From Roseomonas sp. (GTDB lineage: Bacteria > Pseudomonadota > Alphaproteobacteria > Acetobacterales > Acetobacteraceae), in contig JADCGA010000017.1 in the NCBI GenBank assembly GCA_020249265.1, positions 1-64,000 on the forward strand: a stretch of 64,000 nucleotides of DNA, given 5' to 3'. The notes under the pieces were generated by a model. That model made no database searches. It was not told where the DNA came from and worked only from the letters and a program-made list of their open reading frames with translations. How positions within the stretch are numbered: position 1 is the first letter of the stretch; every line of letters begins with the position of its first letter. Positions 8,765 to 17,487 of the stretch are shown one piece after another. The position numbers were made by a program, and so were the translations under genes.

Positions 8765-9358
8765 ATGGCGTTCCAGGATGCGGCGAAAGGACAAAATCAC
8801 GCGCATGCCGAAGTGATGGAAACGCGCGCACCCCGCCAAGCCCATGATGTCGGCGATCTTTCCATCCGCATCGCACGCGACGGCACCTGGTATTATCGGG
8901 GCAGCCCGATCACCCGGAAGGAAATGGTCTGCCTGTTCGGTTCGGTGCTAAAGCGCGGCGCGGATGGGTCCTATATCCTGGAAACCCCGGTGGAGCGTGG
9001 GCGGATCGAGGTTGAAGACGCGCCCTTCATCGCCGTTGAACTTTTCTGGCGTGATTGTGATTGCGGCGATGGCGCGCCGCGCCAATGCCTCAGCTTCCGC
9101 ACCAATCTTGATGAAATGGTGACCGCGGATGCGGAACACCCAATCCGCGTGCATCTGGACCCCATCAGCCGCGAACCGCGCCCCTATATCACCGTCCGCC
9201 CAGGGTTGGAGGCGCGGATCAATCGCGCTGTCTTCTACGAATTGGTGGCCCTCGCCCAGGCCGAAATCATGGATGGCCGCAAGGTGCTTGGCGTTTGGAG
9301 TGAGGGGATGTTCTTCCCCATAGATGAAGCGCCGGTCCTGGACATGCCGGAAGCGTGA
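8765..9358 (+). CDS. DUF1285 protein
   Basis: From the ATG at 8765 this is a 197-residue DUF1285 protein; an in-frame ATG further in (8816) is an alternative start. The core runs from LSIRIARDGTWYYRGSPITR through FGSVLKRGADGSYILETPVE and VEDAPFIAVELFWRDC. DUF1285 has a two-domain beta fold and no settled role. It overlaps the Nudix gene by four bases (GTGA) and sits in the conserved alphaproteobacterial block ending in the CCA-adding enzyme. It is divergent from MoxR. Confidence 0.85.
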   Translation: MAFQDAAKGQNHAHAEVMETRAPRQAHDVGDLSIRIARDGTWYYRGSPITRKEMVCLFGSVLKRGADGSYILETPVERGRIEVEDAPFIAVELFWRDCDCGDGAPRQCLSFRTNLDEMVTADAEHPIRVHLDPISREPRPYITVRPGLEARINRAVFYELVALAQAEIMDGRKVLGVWSEGMFFPIDEAPVLDMPEA

Positions 9359-9975
9359 GCGGGCAATTCGCGTTTCCGCTGACCGTTGCCGCGCTGCAAG
9401 CGCGCATTGCTGATCCGCTCCGGCTACGTGCTGATCGGCCCGCCCCGCGGGAGGATGTGGAACGCGCCGCGCGCGCCGGTGGGCGCATGACGCCGGCGGC
9501 GGTGCTGGTGCCCCTTGTGCTGCATCCGGAACCAACCGTGCTGCTGACGCTACGTTCCGCGGATTTGAAGGCCCATGCGGGGCAGGTTTCCTTCCCTGGT
9601 GGGCGGTTGGAGGAAGGCGAAGACCCGGTGACGGCGGCGTTGCGAGAGGCTGAGGAAGAGATTGGCCTGCATGCCGGCCTGCCGGAGATTGTTGGTGAAT
9701 TGCCGCCGCTGCTGACCGGCACGGGCTATCTGGTGACGCCGGTTGTGGCGCTGTTGCGCCCGCCCTTTGCGCTGAACCCTCATCCGGGAGAGGTGGCGGA
9801 GACTTTTGAATATCCTTTGGCGCATGTGACCGATCCCGCCAAGCCTGAGCGGCGGTCGCGCGAGTTTCGCGGTGAGATTCGGGAATTCTGGGTTTGGCCG
9901 CATGATCGGCATTATATTTGGGGTGCGACCGCTTCCGTGCTGGTCACGCTTGCTTCCGTGCTGCGCGAAGATTGA
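9355..9975 (+). CDS. Nudix hydrolase, CoA pyrophosphatase type
   Basis: This 206-residue protein has a complete Nudix box at about residues 82-105: GGRLEEGEDPVTAALREAEE then EIGL, matching Gx5Ex7REUxEExGU. The preceding SFPGG and the surrounding LKAHAGQVSFPGG are typical of CoA pyrophosphatases, which hydrolyse CoA or acyl-CoA to phosphopantetheine and ADP. It starts with a GTG that overlaps the DUF1285 stop, so the two are translationally coupled. The family call is secure; the exact substrate is inferred from these motifs. Confidence 0.88.
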   Translation: MSGQFAFPLTVAALQARIADPLRLRADRPAPREDVERAARAGGRMTPAAVLVPLVLHPEPTVLLTLRSADLKAHAGQVSFPGGRLEEGEDPVTAALREAEEEIGLHAGLPEIVGELPPLLTGTGYLVTPVVALLRPPFALNPHPGEVAETFEYPLAHVTDPAKPERRSREFRGEIREFWVWPHDRHYIWGATASVLVTLASVLRED

Positions 9976-10006
9976 GTGCTTATGGTTGCGGCGAGACAAT
10001 AAGCCC

Positions 10007-10255
10007 GTGCCCTATCTGATCGAAGCCCTGCTGTTCCTCGCACCCTTCGCGGCGTTTTTCATCTGGCGCCGGCTGAACCCGGGGCGGGAACCCGGCACCG
10101 TGCTTTTGGTGCTGGCCGGCTGCGGCGCGGCGCTGATGCTGGCCGGCGCGCTTTGGTATGGGCTGTCACGCGCCAGCGCGCCGGGATCGAAATATGTCCC
10201 CGCCCGCATTGATGGCACCGAAATCACGCCAGGCCATATGGAGCCGCGGCGATGA
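10007..10255 (+). CDS. small membrane protein, DUF6111 family
   Basis: From a GTG at 10007 this encodes 82 residues with two hydrophobic helices: YLIEALLFLAPFAAFFIW and VLLVLAGCGAALMLAGALWY, then a short tail ending TPGHMEPRR. It resembles the DUF6111 proteins found between a Nudix hydrolase and cca in alphaproteobacteria. A longer upstream frame exists but overlaps the Nudix gene. Its stop overlaps the cca ATG (ATGA). It probably lies in the inner membrane; no function is known. Confidence 0.75.
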   Translation: MPYLIEALLFLAPFAAFFIWRRLNPGREPGTVLLVLAGCGAALMLAGALWYGLSRASAPGSKYVPARIDGTEITPGHMEPRR

Positions 10256-11454
10256 GTGCATTTGCATCATTGCCGGATTTCCTGCGCGCGCCTGCAACGG
10301 CGAAGGTGCTTGATGCCTTGCCCGGTAGCCGCGCGGTGGGCGGTGCGGTGCGCGATGCGCTGGCCGGGCTGCCGGTCGCGGATGTGGATGTCGCCGCGCC
10401 CTTCCCGCCTGAAGAAATCATGGCGCGCTTGCTTGCCGCCGGCTGCAAGGTTTTTGAAACAGGTCTCGCGCATGGCACCGTCACGGCGGTTTGGGATCAT
10501 CAGCCGATTGAAGTGACGGCCCTTCGCCGCGACGTGCTGACCGATGGCCGCCACGCCGAAGTGGCTTGGACGACGGATTGGCGCGAAGATGCAGCGCGGC
10601 GCGATTTCACCATCAATGCCATGTCGCTTGGCGCGGATGGTGTGCTGCATGATTATTTCGGTGGCCGCGATGATCTGGCGCGCGGGTTGGTGCGGTTTGT
10701 GGGTGATCCTGCCACGCGTTTGGCTGAGGATTATCTGCGGCTGCTGCGCTTCTTTCGCTTCCAGGCGCGCTACGGCAAGGGCGCCCCTGATGCTGCGGCT
10801 TTGCAGGCGATACGCGAAGCGATCCCCGGCCTTGCGCGGCTTTCCGTTGAGCGCATCTGGATGGAAATCAAGCGCATCCTGATGGTGGCGGAACCCGTGC
10901 CGGCGTTGCGCCTGATGGCAGAACTTGGCGTTTTGCCCGCAACCCTGCCGGAAATTGCTGCGCCGGATATTGATTGCCTTGCGCGGCTTGTGGCGTTTGA
11001 TGCGCCGGCGGAGCCCTTGTTGCGCCTGGCGGCACTCGGCGGTGTGGCGCCGGGCTTGGCTGCGCGGTTGAAGCTTTCAAGCGCCGAGGCACGCACTTTG
11101 CGTTTTCTGCAAGAAGCCGCGATACCCAGCGCGGAAATTGACGCGGCAGGCTTTCGTCGCTGGCGCGCGCAACACGGCGCGGTGGCCTTGGACATACAGG
11201 AAGCAGCACTTTGGCTGGCGGATGCGCAGGATGGCACCGCGCCGTTGCGCGCCGCGCTGCGCGCCACTTTGCACGGAGAAGTCGCGCCGGTATTTCCCCT
11301 GCAAGGGCGTGATCTTTTGGCAGAAGGCGCCTCCCCCGGTCCCGCGCTTGGCGCGTTATTGGCGCGGGTTGAAGCCTTTTGGATTGCGGGCGGCTGCGTG
11401 GCGGATCACGCCGCTTGCCTTGCCGAGGCGAAACGGCTGCTAGCGCACCCCTGA
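10252..11454 (+). CDS. cca: CCA-adding tRNA nucleotidyltransferase
   Basis: This 400-residue class II nucleotidyltransferase adds or repairs the 3' CCA of tRNA. It shows the nucleotidyltransferase signature GSRAVGGAVRDALAG near residue 25, the metal-binding DVD at about residue 43, and RRDFTINAMSLG near 118. The RNA-binding head follows (RLAEDYLRLLRFFRFQARYG). It ends the DUF1285/Nudix/DUF6111 operon with an ATGA overlap. Poly(A) polymerases share this fold, but the length and context favour CCA addition. Confidence 0.88.
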   Translation: MSAFASLPDFLRAPATAKVLDALPGSRAVGGAVRDALAGLPVADVDVAAPFPPEEIMARLLAAGCKVFETGLAHGTVTAVWDHQPIEVTALRRDVLTDGRHAEVAWTTDWREDAARRDFTINAMSLGADGVLHDYFGGRDDLARGLVRFVGDPATRLAEDYLRLLRFFRFQARYGKGAPDAAALQAIREAIPGLARLSVERIWMEIKRILMVAEPVPALRLMAELGVLPATLPEIAAPDIDCLARLVAFDAPAEPLLRLAALGGVAPGLAARLKLSSAEARTLRFLQEAAIPSAEIDAAGFRRWRAQHGAVALDIQEAALWLADAQDGTAPLRAALRATLHGEVAPVFPLQGRDLLAEGASPGPALGALLARVEAFWIAGGCVADHAACLAEAKRLLAHP

Positions 11455-11462
11455 CCTGATGC

Positions 11463-12872
11463 CTATCCCGGCAACATCTTGCCCGGGTTCATCAGGTTTT
11501 CGGGGTCAATCGCGCCCTTGATCGCGCGCATCACATCAAGCGCCACCGGGTCTTTCAGCGAGGCCATGGCGTGGCGCTTGGATTGGCCAATGCCATGTTC
11601 GGCGCTGAAGCTGCCGCCCATCTCTACCGCGATGCTATTCACCAGCGCTTCAAGCCCCGCCGCGCGAGACGCCCAATCCTTGTAATCCATGCCCTTCGGC
11701 GCACCCATGCCAAGATGGATATTCCCATCCCCCGCATGGCCGATCATGAACAACTCGCCCTCCGGCCAATTGGCCACTAATTCCTTTTCGACGCGGGCCA
11801 GAAAGCGCGGCACAGATGAAACCGGCACAGCGGTATCGGTGCCGACATAAGGCCCGTTACGGCGCTGGCAATCCGGGTAATCTTCCCGAATGCGCCAGAA
11901 GCCGGCGCGTTGATCCTCATTGGCCGCCAGCACGGCATCGGTGCAATCGCCGGCTTCCGCCGCTTCCGCCAAAGTATCTTCCAGCATTTCCTTGAGCGGC
12001 ACGGCAGGATGCGCGGCGGCGATTTCCACCATCACATACCAGGGGCTTTCAAGCGCCATCGGCATGCGGGTGCGTAGCCCAAAACGTTCCACAACCTGCA
12101 TGCATTCCTTGCGGATCAATTCAAAAGCGATCACATCCGCACCCGATTCCAGCATCCGCGACAAAAGCGATAGCGCCGCATCGGGCGAGGGCACGGCGAC
12201 GAAGGCGGTCTCAACCCGCTTCAAAGCCGGCACCAGGCGCAAAGCGGCAGCCGTGATGATGCCAAGCGTGCCTTCCCCGCCCAGGAATAAATGGCGGAGC
12301 GCATAGCCGCTATTATCCTTGCGCACGCGGCGCAGATCATTCAGCACGCGCCCATCGGGCAGCACCACCTCCAAGCCCAGCACCAAATCCCGCGCATTGC
12401 CCCAGCGGATGGTGCGAATGCCGCCCGCATTGGTGGAAAGCGCGCCGCCCACCATGGCCGAGCCCTGCGCGCCCCAGGAAAGTGGGAAAAGCCGGCCCGC
12501 CGCCGCCGCGGCTTCCTGCACATTCTGGATGATGCAGCCGGCTTCGGCGACCAAGGAAAAATCCTTCGCATCCACGTCGCGGATGCGGTTGAGCCGTTCC
12601 AGGCTCATGACCACCGCAGGCGGGCCATTATCCTGCACCACCGCCCCGCCACAAAGCCCGGTGCGCCCACCGGCGGGCACAATGGCAAGCCCGGCGGCGG
12701 CGCAGGCGCGGACGGAGGCCGCGACCTCCTCAACCGAGCCCGGGCGCAGCACGGCGCGCGGCGTGCCGCGATAGGTTCCGCGCCAATCCACCGCATAGGG
12801 GGCGATATCGGCATCCTCAATGAGGCAATTCTTCGGCCCCACAATGAGGGCGAGCAATTCGGCTGGCGTCAT
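11463..12872 (-). CDS. FAD-linked oxidase (GlcD/D-2-hydroxyacid dehydrogenase type)
   Basis: From the ATG at 12872 this is a 469-residue enzyme of the PCMH-type FAD family. Motifs are PAGGRTGLCGGAVV (FAD pyrophosphate site), GGALSTNAGGIRTIRWGNAR, and in the C-terminal half HAGDGNIHLGMG and SAEHGIGQSKR. Such proteins oxidise D-lactate, glycolate or D-2-hydroxyglutarate. An earlier in-frame ATG at 13001 adds 43 residues with no family match and crosses a hairpin, so I rejected it. It is divergent from the HisD-like gene. Substrate is not readable from sequence. Confidence 0.85.
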   Translation of the reverse strand: MTPAELLALIVGPKNCLIEDADIAPYAVDWRGTYRGTPRAVLRPGSVEEVAASVRACAAAGLAIVPAGGRTGLCGGAVVQDNGPPAVVMSLERLNRIRDVDAKDFSLVAEAGCIIQNVQEAAAAAGRLFPLSWGAQGSAMVGGALSTNAGGIRTIRWGNARDLVLGLEVVLPDGRVLNDLRRVRKDNSGYALRHLFLGGEGTLGIITAAALRLVPALKRVETAFVAVPSPDAALSLLSRMLESGADVIAFELIRKECMQVVERFGLRTRMPMALESPWYVMVEIAAAHPAVPLKEMLEDTLAEAAEAGDCTDAVLAANEDQRAGFWRIREDYPDCQRRNGPYVGTDTAVPVSSVPRFLARVEKELVANWPEGELFMIGHAGDGNIHLGMGAPKGMDYKDWASRAAGLEALVNSIAVEMGGSFSAEHGIGQSKRHAMASLKDPVALDVMRAIKGAIDPENLMNPGKMLPG

Positions 12873-12940
12873 GGGGCGAATACTTCCCCTGTTACGCGCC
12901 GGGGTCAAACCGGCTTTTGTCTGGTCGCATTTTCCGCATC

Positions 12941-12960
12941 GCCAAGCGATTCCGCTTGGC
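12941..12960. promoter_or_regulatory. perfect inverted repeat between divergent genes
   Basis: GCCAAGCG (12941-12948) and CGCTTGGC (12953-12960) form an exact 8-bp inverted repeat with a four-base spacer. It lies between the starts of the FAD oxidase (minus) and the HisD-like gene (plus). It could be an operator for a dimeric repressor, or an RNA hairpin; no regulator gene lies adjacent. Confidence 0.4.
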
Positions 12961-13033
12961 TTGAAAATGCCCCGCTTGACGCCCCGCCCCCCGGGCTTCA
13001 AGCAAGGGTCAGAAGCCAGAGAAGGGGTAGAAC

Positions 13034-14341
13034 ATGGCGCGTTTCCTGAAGCGGGGCCGGGATGCGGATGCGGTGGCGGAAGATGACGCCAAGGTGCGCG
13101 CCACGGTTGAGGGCATTCTGGCCGATATCAAGGCGCGCGGTGATGCCGCAGTGCGCGAGCTTTCGATCCGCTTCGACAAATGGGACCGGCAGAATTTCCG
13201 CCTGAGTGAGGGCGAAATCCAGGCTTGTCTTGATCAACTCACGCCGCGCGATCTGGATGATATCCGCTTCGCCCAGACCCAGGTGCGCAATTTCGCCGAA
13301 CATCAAAAGGCGGCTTTGCGCGATATTGAGGTGGAAACCCTGCCCGGCGTGGTGCTCGGCCACCGCAATATCCCGGTCAATTCCGTGGGTTGCTATGTGC
13401 CCGGGGGCAAATACCCGCTGCTGGCATCGGCCCATATGTCGGTGGTGACGGCCAAGGTTGCAGGCTGCAAGCGCATCATCACCTGTGCGCCGCCTTTTGA
13501 GGGCCGACCCGCGCCCGCCATTGTCGCGGCGCAGCATTTGGCCGGCGCGGATGAGATTTACTGCCTGGGCGGCATTCAAGCGGTGGGCGCCATGGCTCTG
13601 GGGACCGAGAGCATCGCGCCGATTGATATGCTGGTCGGCCCCGGCAATGCCTTTGTCGCGGAAGCCAAGCGCCAATTATATGGGCGCGTCGGCATTGATC
13701 TTTTCGCGGGTCCCACCGAGACGCTCATCATCGCGGATGAAAGCGTGGACGCGGAAATCTGCGCGACCGATCTTTTGGGCCAGGCGGAACATGGCCCGAA
13801 TTCGCCGGCGGTCTTGCTCACCACGTCGGAAAAACTGGCGCGCGAGACAATGGCCGAGGTTGAACGGCTACTGAGAATCCTGCCGACCGCCGCCATCGCC
13901 CGCAAAGCCTGGGAAGATTATGGCGAGGTGATCATCTGCGACAGTGAAGATGAAATGGTGGCGGAAGCGGACCGCATCGCATCCGAACATGTGCAGGTAA
14001 TGACGCGCGATCCGGATTATTTCTTGAACCACATGACAAATTACGGCGCGCTGTTTTTGGGCCCGCGCACCAATGTTTCCTATGGGGACAAGGTGATCGG
14101 CACGAACCATACTTTGCCCACGAAAAAATCCGCCCGCTATACGGGTGGGCTTTGGGTCGGCAAATTCATGAAGACCTGCACTTATCAGCGTGTGCTGACG
14201 GATGAGGCTTCCACCATGATCGGCGAATATTGTTCCCGGCTTTGTATGTTGGAAGGCTTCGCCGGCCATGCGGAACAGGCGAATATTCGCGTGCGCCGCT
14301 ATGGTGGGCGCAATATTCCCTATGCGACCGCTGCGGATTGA
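13034..14341 (+). CDS. HisD-like zinc dehydrogenase (possibly sulfopropanediol/other alcohol)
   Basis: This 435-residue protein belongs to the histidinol dehydrogenase family, with [36 protein letters not shown] (zinc ligands Q and H) and [10 protein letters not shown]. It is outside any his operon and instead precedes an SDR and faces an FAD oxidase. The opening (FLKRG, then [20 protein letters not shown]) looks like the HisD paralogs that act on sulfopropanediol or related diols (HpsN type), not the biosynthetic enzyme. A true HisD role cannot be excluded by eye. An AAGGGG site precedes the ATG. Confidence 0.7.
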   Translation: MARFLKRGRDADAVAEDDAKVRATVEGILADIKARGDAAVRELSIRFDKWDRQNFRLSEGEIQACLDQLTPRDLDDIRFAQTQVRNFAEHQKAALRDIEVETLPGVVLGHRNIPVNSVGCYVPGGKYPLLASAHMSVVTAKVAGCKRIITCAPPFEGRPAPAIVAAQHLAGADEIYCLGGIQAVGAMALGTESIAPIDMLVGPGNAFVAEAKRQLYGRVGIDLFAGPTETLIIADESVDAEICATDLLGQAEHGPNSPAVLLTTSEKLARETMAEVERLLRILPTAAIARKAWEDYGEVIICDSEDEMVAEADRIASEHVQVMTRDPDYFLNHMTNYGALFLGPRTNVSYGDKVIGTNHTLPTKKSARYTGGLWVGKFMKTCTYQRVLTDEASTMIGEYCSRLCMLEGFAGHAEQANIRVRRYGGRNIPYATAAD

Positions 14342-14437
14342 GCCCTGGCGGCGTTCAGCGTGAGTGAAGCGCCGTTGAGATTCATGCCGCGCTCGCCTTG
14401 TGATAACCGCGCAAACCTTGCTTCAGGAATTGCCACC

Positions 14438-15202
14438 ATGGATTTGCCCCGCACCCCTTCCTTTCGGCTTGATGGCCGCCGAGCCTTGGTAAGTGGCGCT
14501 GGCCGCGGCATTGGCTTGGCCGCCGCCGCGGCGCTCGCCGATCACGGCGCGCATGTCACCCTGCTGGCCCGCACCGCCGATGAGGTTGAAGCGGCGGCGG
14601 CGGCGATCCGCGCCAAGGGCGGTGCGGCAGGCGTGCTGGTGCTGGATGTGATGGATCTTGGCGCAACTGAAGCCGCCATCGCCGGGGCCGAGCCCTTCGA
14701 TATTCTGGTGAACAACGCCGGCACCAATCGCCCAAAGCCCTTTATTGATGTGACGCTGGATGATTTCGATGTGGTCATGGGCCTCAATGTCCGCGCCGCG
14801 TTTTTCATGGCGCAGCAGGTCGTGAAGCGCCTGCTGGCGGCCAAGCGCCCTGGCTCCATCATCAATGTCTCATCGCAAATGGGGCATGTCGGTGCGCCCA
14901 ATCGGACGATTTATTGCGCCTCCAAATGGGCGATTGAAGGGCTCACCAAAGCCATGGCGGTGGAATTGGCACCGCATGGCATTCGCGTGAATACGCTCTG
15001 CCCTACCTTCATTGAAACGCCGCTGACCAAACCCTTCCTGGCCGCGCCTGGCTTTCGTGAGCAGGTGGAAGCCAAGATCAAGCTGGGTCGTGTGGGCCAG
15101 GTGGAAGATCTGATGGGCGCCATCCTGCTGCTGGCGAGTGATGCCGGCGCGCTGATGACCGGTTCCGCCCTGCTGGTGGATGGCGGCTGGACGGCGGATT
15201 AG
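14438..15202 (+). CDS. SDR family oxidoreductase
   Basis: From ATG 14438 this is a 254-residue classical short-chain dehydrogenase. It has the cofactor motif SGAGRGIGLAAAAALA near residue 20, NNAG near 93, a catalytic Ser in NVSSQMG, and YCASK as the active-site YxxxK. A frame extending to 14360 lacks family similarity before MDLPRTPSFRLDGR. It lies about 100 bases after the HisD-like gene on the same strand, so the two may act on one alcohol or diol. NAD(H) versus NADP(H) use is not certain. Confidence 0.82.
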   Translation: MDLPRTPSFRLDGRRALVSGAGRGIGLAAAAALADHGAHVTLLARTADEVEAAAAAIRAKGGAAGVLVLDVMDLGATEAAIAGAEPFDILVNNAGTNRPKPFIDVTLDDFDVVMGLNVRAAFFMAQQVVKRLLAAKRPGSIINVSSQMGHVGAPNRTIYCASKWAIEGLTKAMAVELAPHGIRVNTLCPTFIETPLTKPFLAAPGFREQVEAKIKLGRVGQVEDLMGAILLLASDAGALMTGSALLVDGGWTAD

Positions 15203-15205
15203 CCG

Positions 15206-15625
15206 CTATATTGCGCGGCGTTCCGGCGGCAGGCGCGACAAGCGGCGGAAGACGGAAAAGGCCGCTGCCGCGCTGGCTTCCTGCATGGCGCCTTCACGCA
15301 CCTCCGCCTGGTTCCACATCCAGCTTTGCGGCGGGTCATCGCGCATGGACCAATCGGGGAAGATGCGTTCCGGCGTATCGCCCACATGCAGCAAGGTCAC
15401 ATCCACATGGCGGTCATCGGCCTGGATGCGCCCGAAGGTTTCCGTCACCTTTGCGCGGGGGCCTTCCAGCATTTGCATGAACATATCGGCACGGCAGATC
15501 AGCGCCCCGGTGATCCCGTGCTGCGTATTGAGGCTACGCGCCGCGGTCAGGATGTCATCCAGCATTGGCGCATTGAAGCCAAAGGGGCGAGAGGTATAGA
15601 TAAGCTGACAAAGACGCATCGGCAT
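15206..15625 (-). CDS. short BLUF blue-light photoreceptor
   Basis: This 139-residue protein is a BLUF domain with a short tail and no output domain. The flavin-binding residues are visible: the Tyr in LCQLIYTSRP (residue 10), the Asn in ARSLNTQHGITGAL (about 33) and the Gln in MFMQMLEGP (about 51). Light changes the flavin hydrogen bonding and alters contact with a partner protein. Short BLUF proteins act through separate partners; none is evident here. It is convergent with the SDR and divergent from the FkbM gene. Confidence 0.85.
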   Translation of the reverse strand: MPMRLCQLIYTSRPFGFNAPMLDDILTAARSLNTQHGITGALICRADMFMQMLEGPRAKVTETFGRIQADDRHVDVTLLHVGDTPERIFPDWSMRDDPPQSWMWNQAEVREGAMQEASAAAAFSVFRRLSRLPPERRAI

Positions 15626-15696
15626 TCACGTTCGCTCCCCGGGCGCAATTTCGGGTAGCTTAGGCCAAGCAACAGGCCAAAGGGGAAAAATTCGTC

Positions 15697-16431
15697 ATGG
15701 ATGAGGAAAATTTCCACAGGCTGCTGCATCGCCCCGGCACCTTGGTCGATATTGGCGCCCATGATGGGCTGCTGACCATCCCGCTCGCCCGCCTGCCGGG
15801 CAGCCAGGTGCTGGCCTTTGAGCCACTGCCGAGCGCCTTTGCCCGCCTGCAAACCGCCTTGCGGGTGGCCTTTGGCGGTGATCCCGCCAATGTCGCTTGC
15901 CATCACCTCGCGCTTGGCGATCATGAGGGCAGCATCACCCTTGCCATGCCAGTGCTGGATGGGGTGGCGCAGGAACAATGGGCCAGCACGGCCAAGGATT
16001 ACGCGGCGCATGTCTCGGCCCGGGTCGCGGTGGAACGCTTCACTGTGCCGATGCGCCGGCTGGATGATTTCGCCCTTGCAGATGTGACGGCCATCAAGCT
16101 GGATGCCGAGGGCGCCGAATATGAAATCCTGCGGGGCACACGCGAAACCCTGCTCCGCTGCCGCCCGGTGCTGACGCTGGAAGTGGAGGAACGCCACCGC
16201 GCGGGCAGTACCTATGCTGTGCCGGCCTTCCTTGATGCGCTTGGCTATGATGTCTTTTTTGAATTGAAGGGCGCCTGGCATCCGATGGCTGACCTTGATC
16301 GTGCGACGATGCAGCGTGCTTCACCTGATCCTTCGGTGTTTGAAGCCTCAGACCCTTATGTTTTTGTGTTCTACGCGCTGCCGCGAGAGGAAGCGGCGGC
16401 GATGCTGGATAGGCTGCGCCGGGCGGGATAA
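15697..16431 (+). CDS. FkbM-family methyltransferase
   Basis: This 244-residue protein has the FkbM SAM-methyltransferase layout: LVDIGAHDGLLTIPLARLPG (SAM-binding glycine loop) and QVLAFEPLPSAFARLQ in the first fifty residues, then RLDDFALADVTAIKLDAEG and EYEILRGTRETLLRCRPVLT. FkbM enzymes O-methylate sugars or small molecules. It is isolated, next to the divergent BLUF gene and convergent with epmA; nothing in the context names a substrate. Confidence 0.82.
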   Translation: MDEENFHRLLHRPGTLVDIGAHDGLLTIPLARLPGSQVLAFEPLPSAFARLQTALRVAFGGDPANVACHHLALGDHEGSITLAMPVLDGVAQEQWASTAKDYAAHVSARVAVERFTVPMRRLDDFALADVTAIKLDAEGAEYEILRGTRETLLRCRPVLTLEVEERHRAGSTYAVPAFLDALGYDVFFELKGAWHPMADLDRATMQRASPDPSVFEASDPYVFVFYALPREEAAAMLDRLRRAG

Positions 16432-16436
16432 CGTTG

Positions 16437-17450
16437 CTATAGCCACATCACATCGGCAATTTCGCGCGCGCCGGCAACCAGCATTGCCAGCCGGTCAAAG
16501 CCAAGCGCGATGCCGCTGGCAGCCGGCATGCCGTGTTCCAGGGCGGCCAGGAAATCCTCATCAATCTCCCAGCCACGCTCACCGCTGATGCGGCGGCGTA
16601 GGGCGGTATCGGCCATGAAGCGCGCGCGTTGTTCGGCGGGGTCGGTCAGTTCATCAAAGGCATTGGCCAATTCCAGGCCGGCCACGAAAAGCTCAAAACG
16701 CAGGGCGGCGCGTGGGTCGGCTGGGTCGCGCCGCGCGAGGGCTGCTTGCGGTGCCGGCCAATGGGTCAGGAAGGTCGCGCGCCCGCGCCCGAGATTCGGT
16801 TCGATATGTTCGAGCAGCAGGCGGAAGAACAAATCCTCCCAGCCCTCATCGGCACGGGTTGCGAAGCCGGCGGCTTGGGTAGCCGCATGCAGCCGCGCCG
16901 CATCGCCCTCGGTCGCCAGAATATCCAGGCCATTGCACCAGCGGTCAAAAGCCTCCGCCATGGTGATGCGTTCAAAGGGCAGGCTGAGATCGGTGGTCAC
17001 CGTGCCATGCGCGACGATGCGCGGGGCAACGGCGCGGACATAATCCTCCGTCTCCGCCATCAGGCCCTCAAAACCGAGGCCCGGACGATACCATTCCAGC
17101 ATGGTGAATTCCGGCGCGTGGCGGGGCGAGGTTTCGCCATTCCGCCAGACCCGCGCCAATTCAAACACTGGCCCGGCGCCCGCCACCAATAGCCGCTTCA
17201 GCGCCAATTCGGGGGAGGTGCGGAGCCACAAATCACGCGACGCACCCTGGCCCAAATGCGCCTCATACCGTGTGGCGAAGGCGCGCAAATGCACCTCGGC
17301 CCCTGGGGCTGGCACCAAAGCGGGGGTTTCCACTTCGCGGTAGCCGCGATCAGTGAAAAAGGCGCGGGTTTCAGCGGTAAGCCTTACGCGGCGTTCCAGA
17401 AAGGGCAGCCGCGCGGCGAAGGCTTCCGGGTGCCAGGGGGGCAGGGGCAT
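16437..17450 (-). CDS. epmA: EF-P--(R)-beta-lysine ligase (PoxA/GenX)
   Basis: From ATG 17450 this is a 337-residue class II lysyl-tRNA-synthetase-like catalytic domain without the N-terminal anticodon-binding domain. Motif 2 is visible (RVWRNGETSPRHAPEFTMLE) and motif 3 (GIALGFDRLAML) lies near the end. EpmA ligates (R)-beta-lysine to the conserved Lys of elongation factor P. The divergent neighbour is EpmB, which makes beta-lysine, and only 37 bases separate the two starts. The pairing strongly supports the call. efp itself is not in the window. Confidence 0.9.
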   Translation of the reverse strand: MPLPPWHPEAFAARLPFLERRVRLTAETRAFFTDRGYREVETPALVPAPGAEVHLRAFATRYEAHLGQGASRDLWLRTSPELALKRLLVAGAGPVFELARVWRNGETSPRHAPEFTMLEWYRPGLGFEGLMAETEDYVRAVAPRIVAHGTVTTDLSLPFERITMAEAFDRWCNGLDILATEGDAARLHAATQAAGFATRADEGWEDLFFRLLLEHIEPNLGRGRATFLTHWPAPQAALARRDPADPRAALRFELFVAGLELANAFDELTDPAEQRARFMADTALRRRISGERGWEIDEDFLAALEHGMPAASGIALGFDRLAMLVAGAREIADVMWL

Positions 17451-17487
17451 TGCTGCGCTTTCAGGGGTGGTATAGGCGCATACGACA

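Noticed and set aside
12873-13001. N-terminal extension of the FAD oxidase
   Set aside because: The added residues have no family similarity and run through the inverted repeat and the upstream control region.
13034-14341. Biosynthetic histidinol dehydrogenase of a his operon
   Set aside because: No other his genes flank it, and the context is redox enzymes; kept as HisD-like instead.
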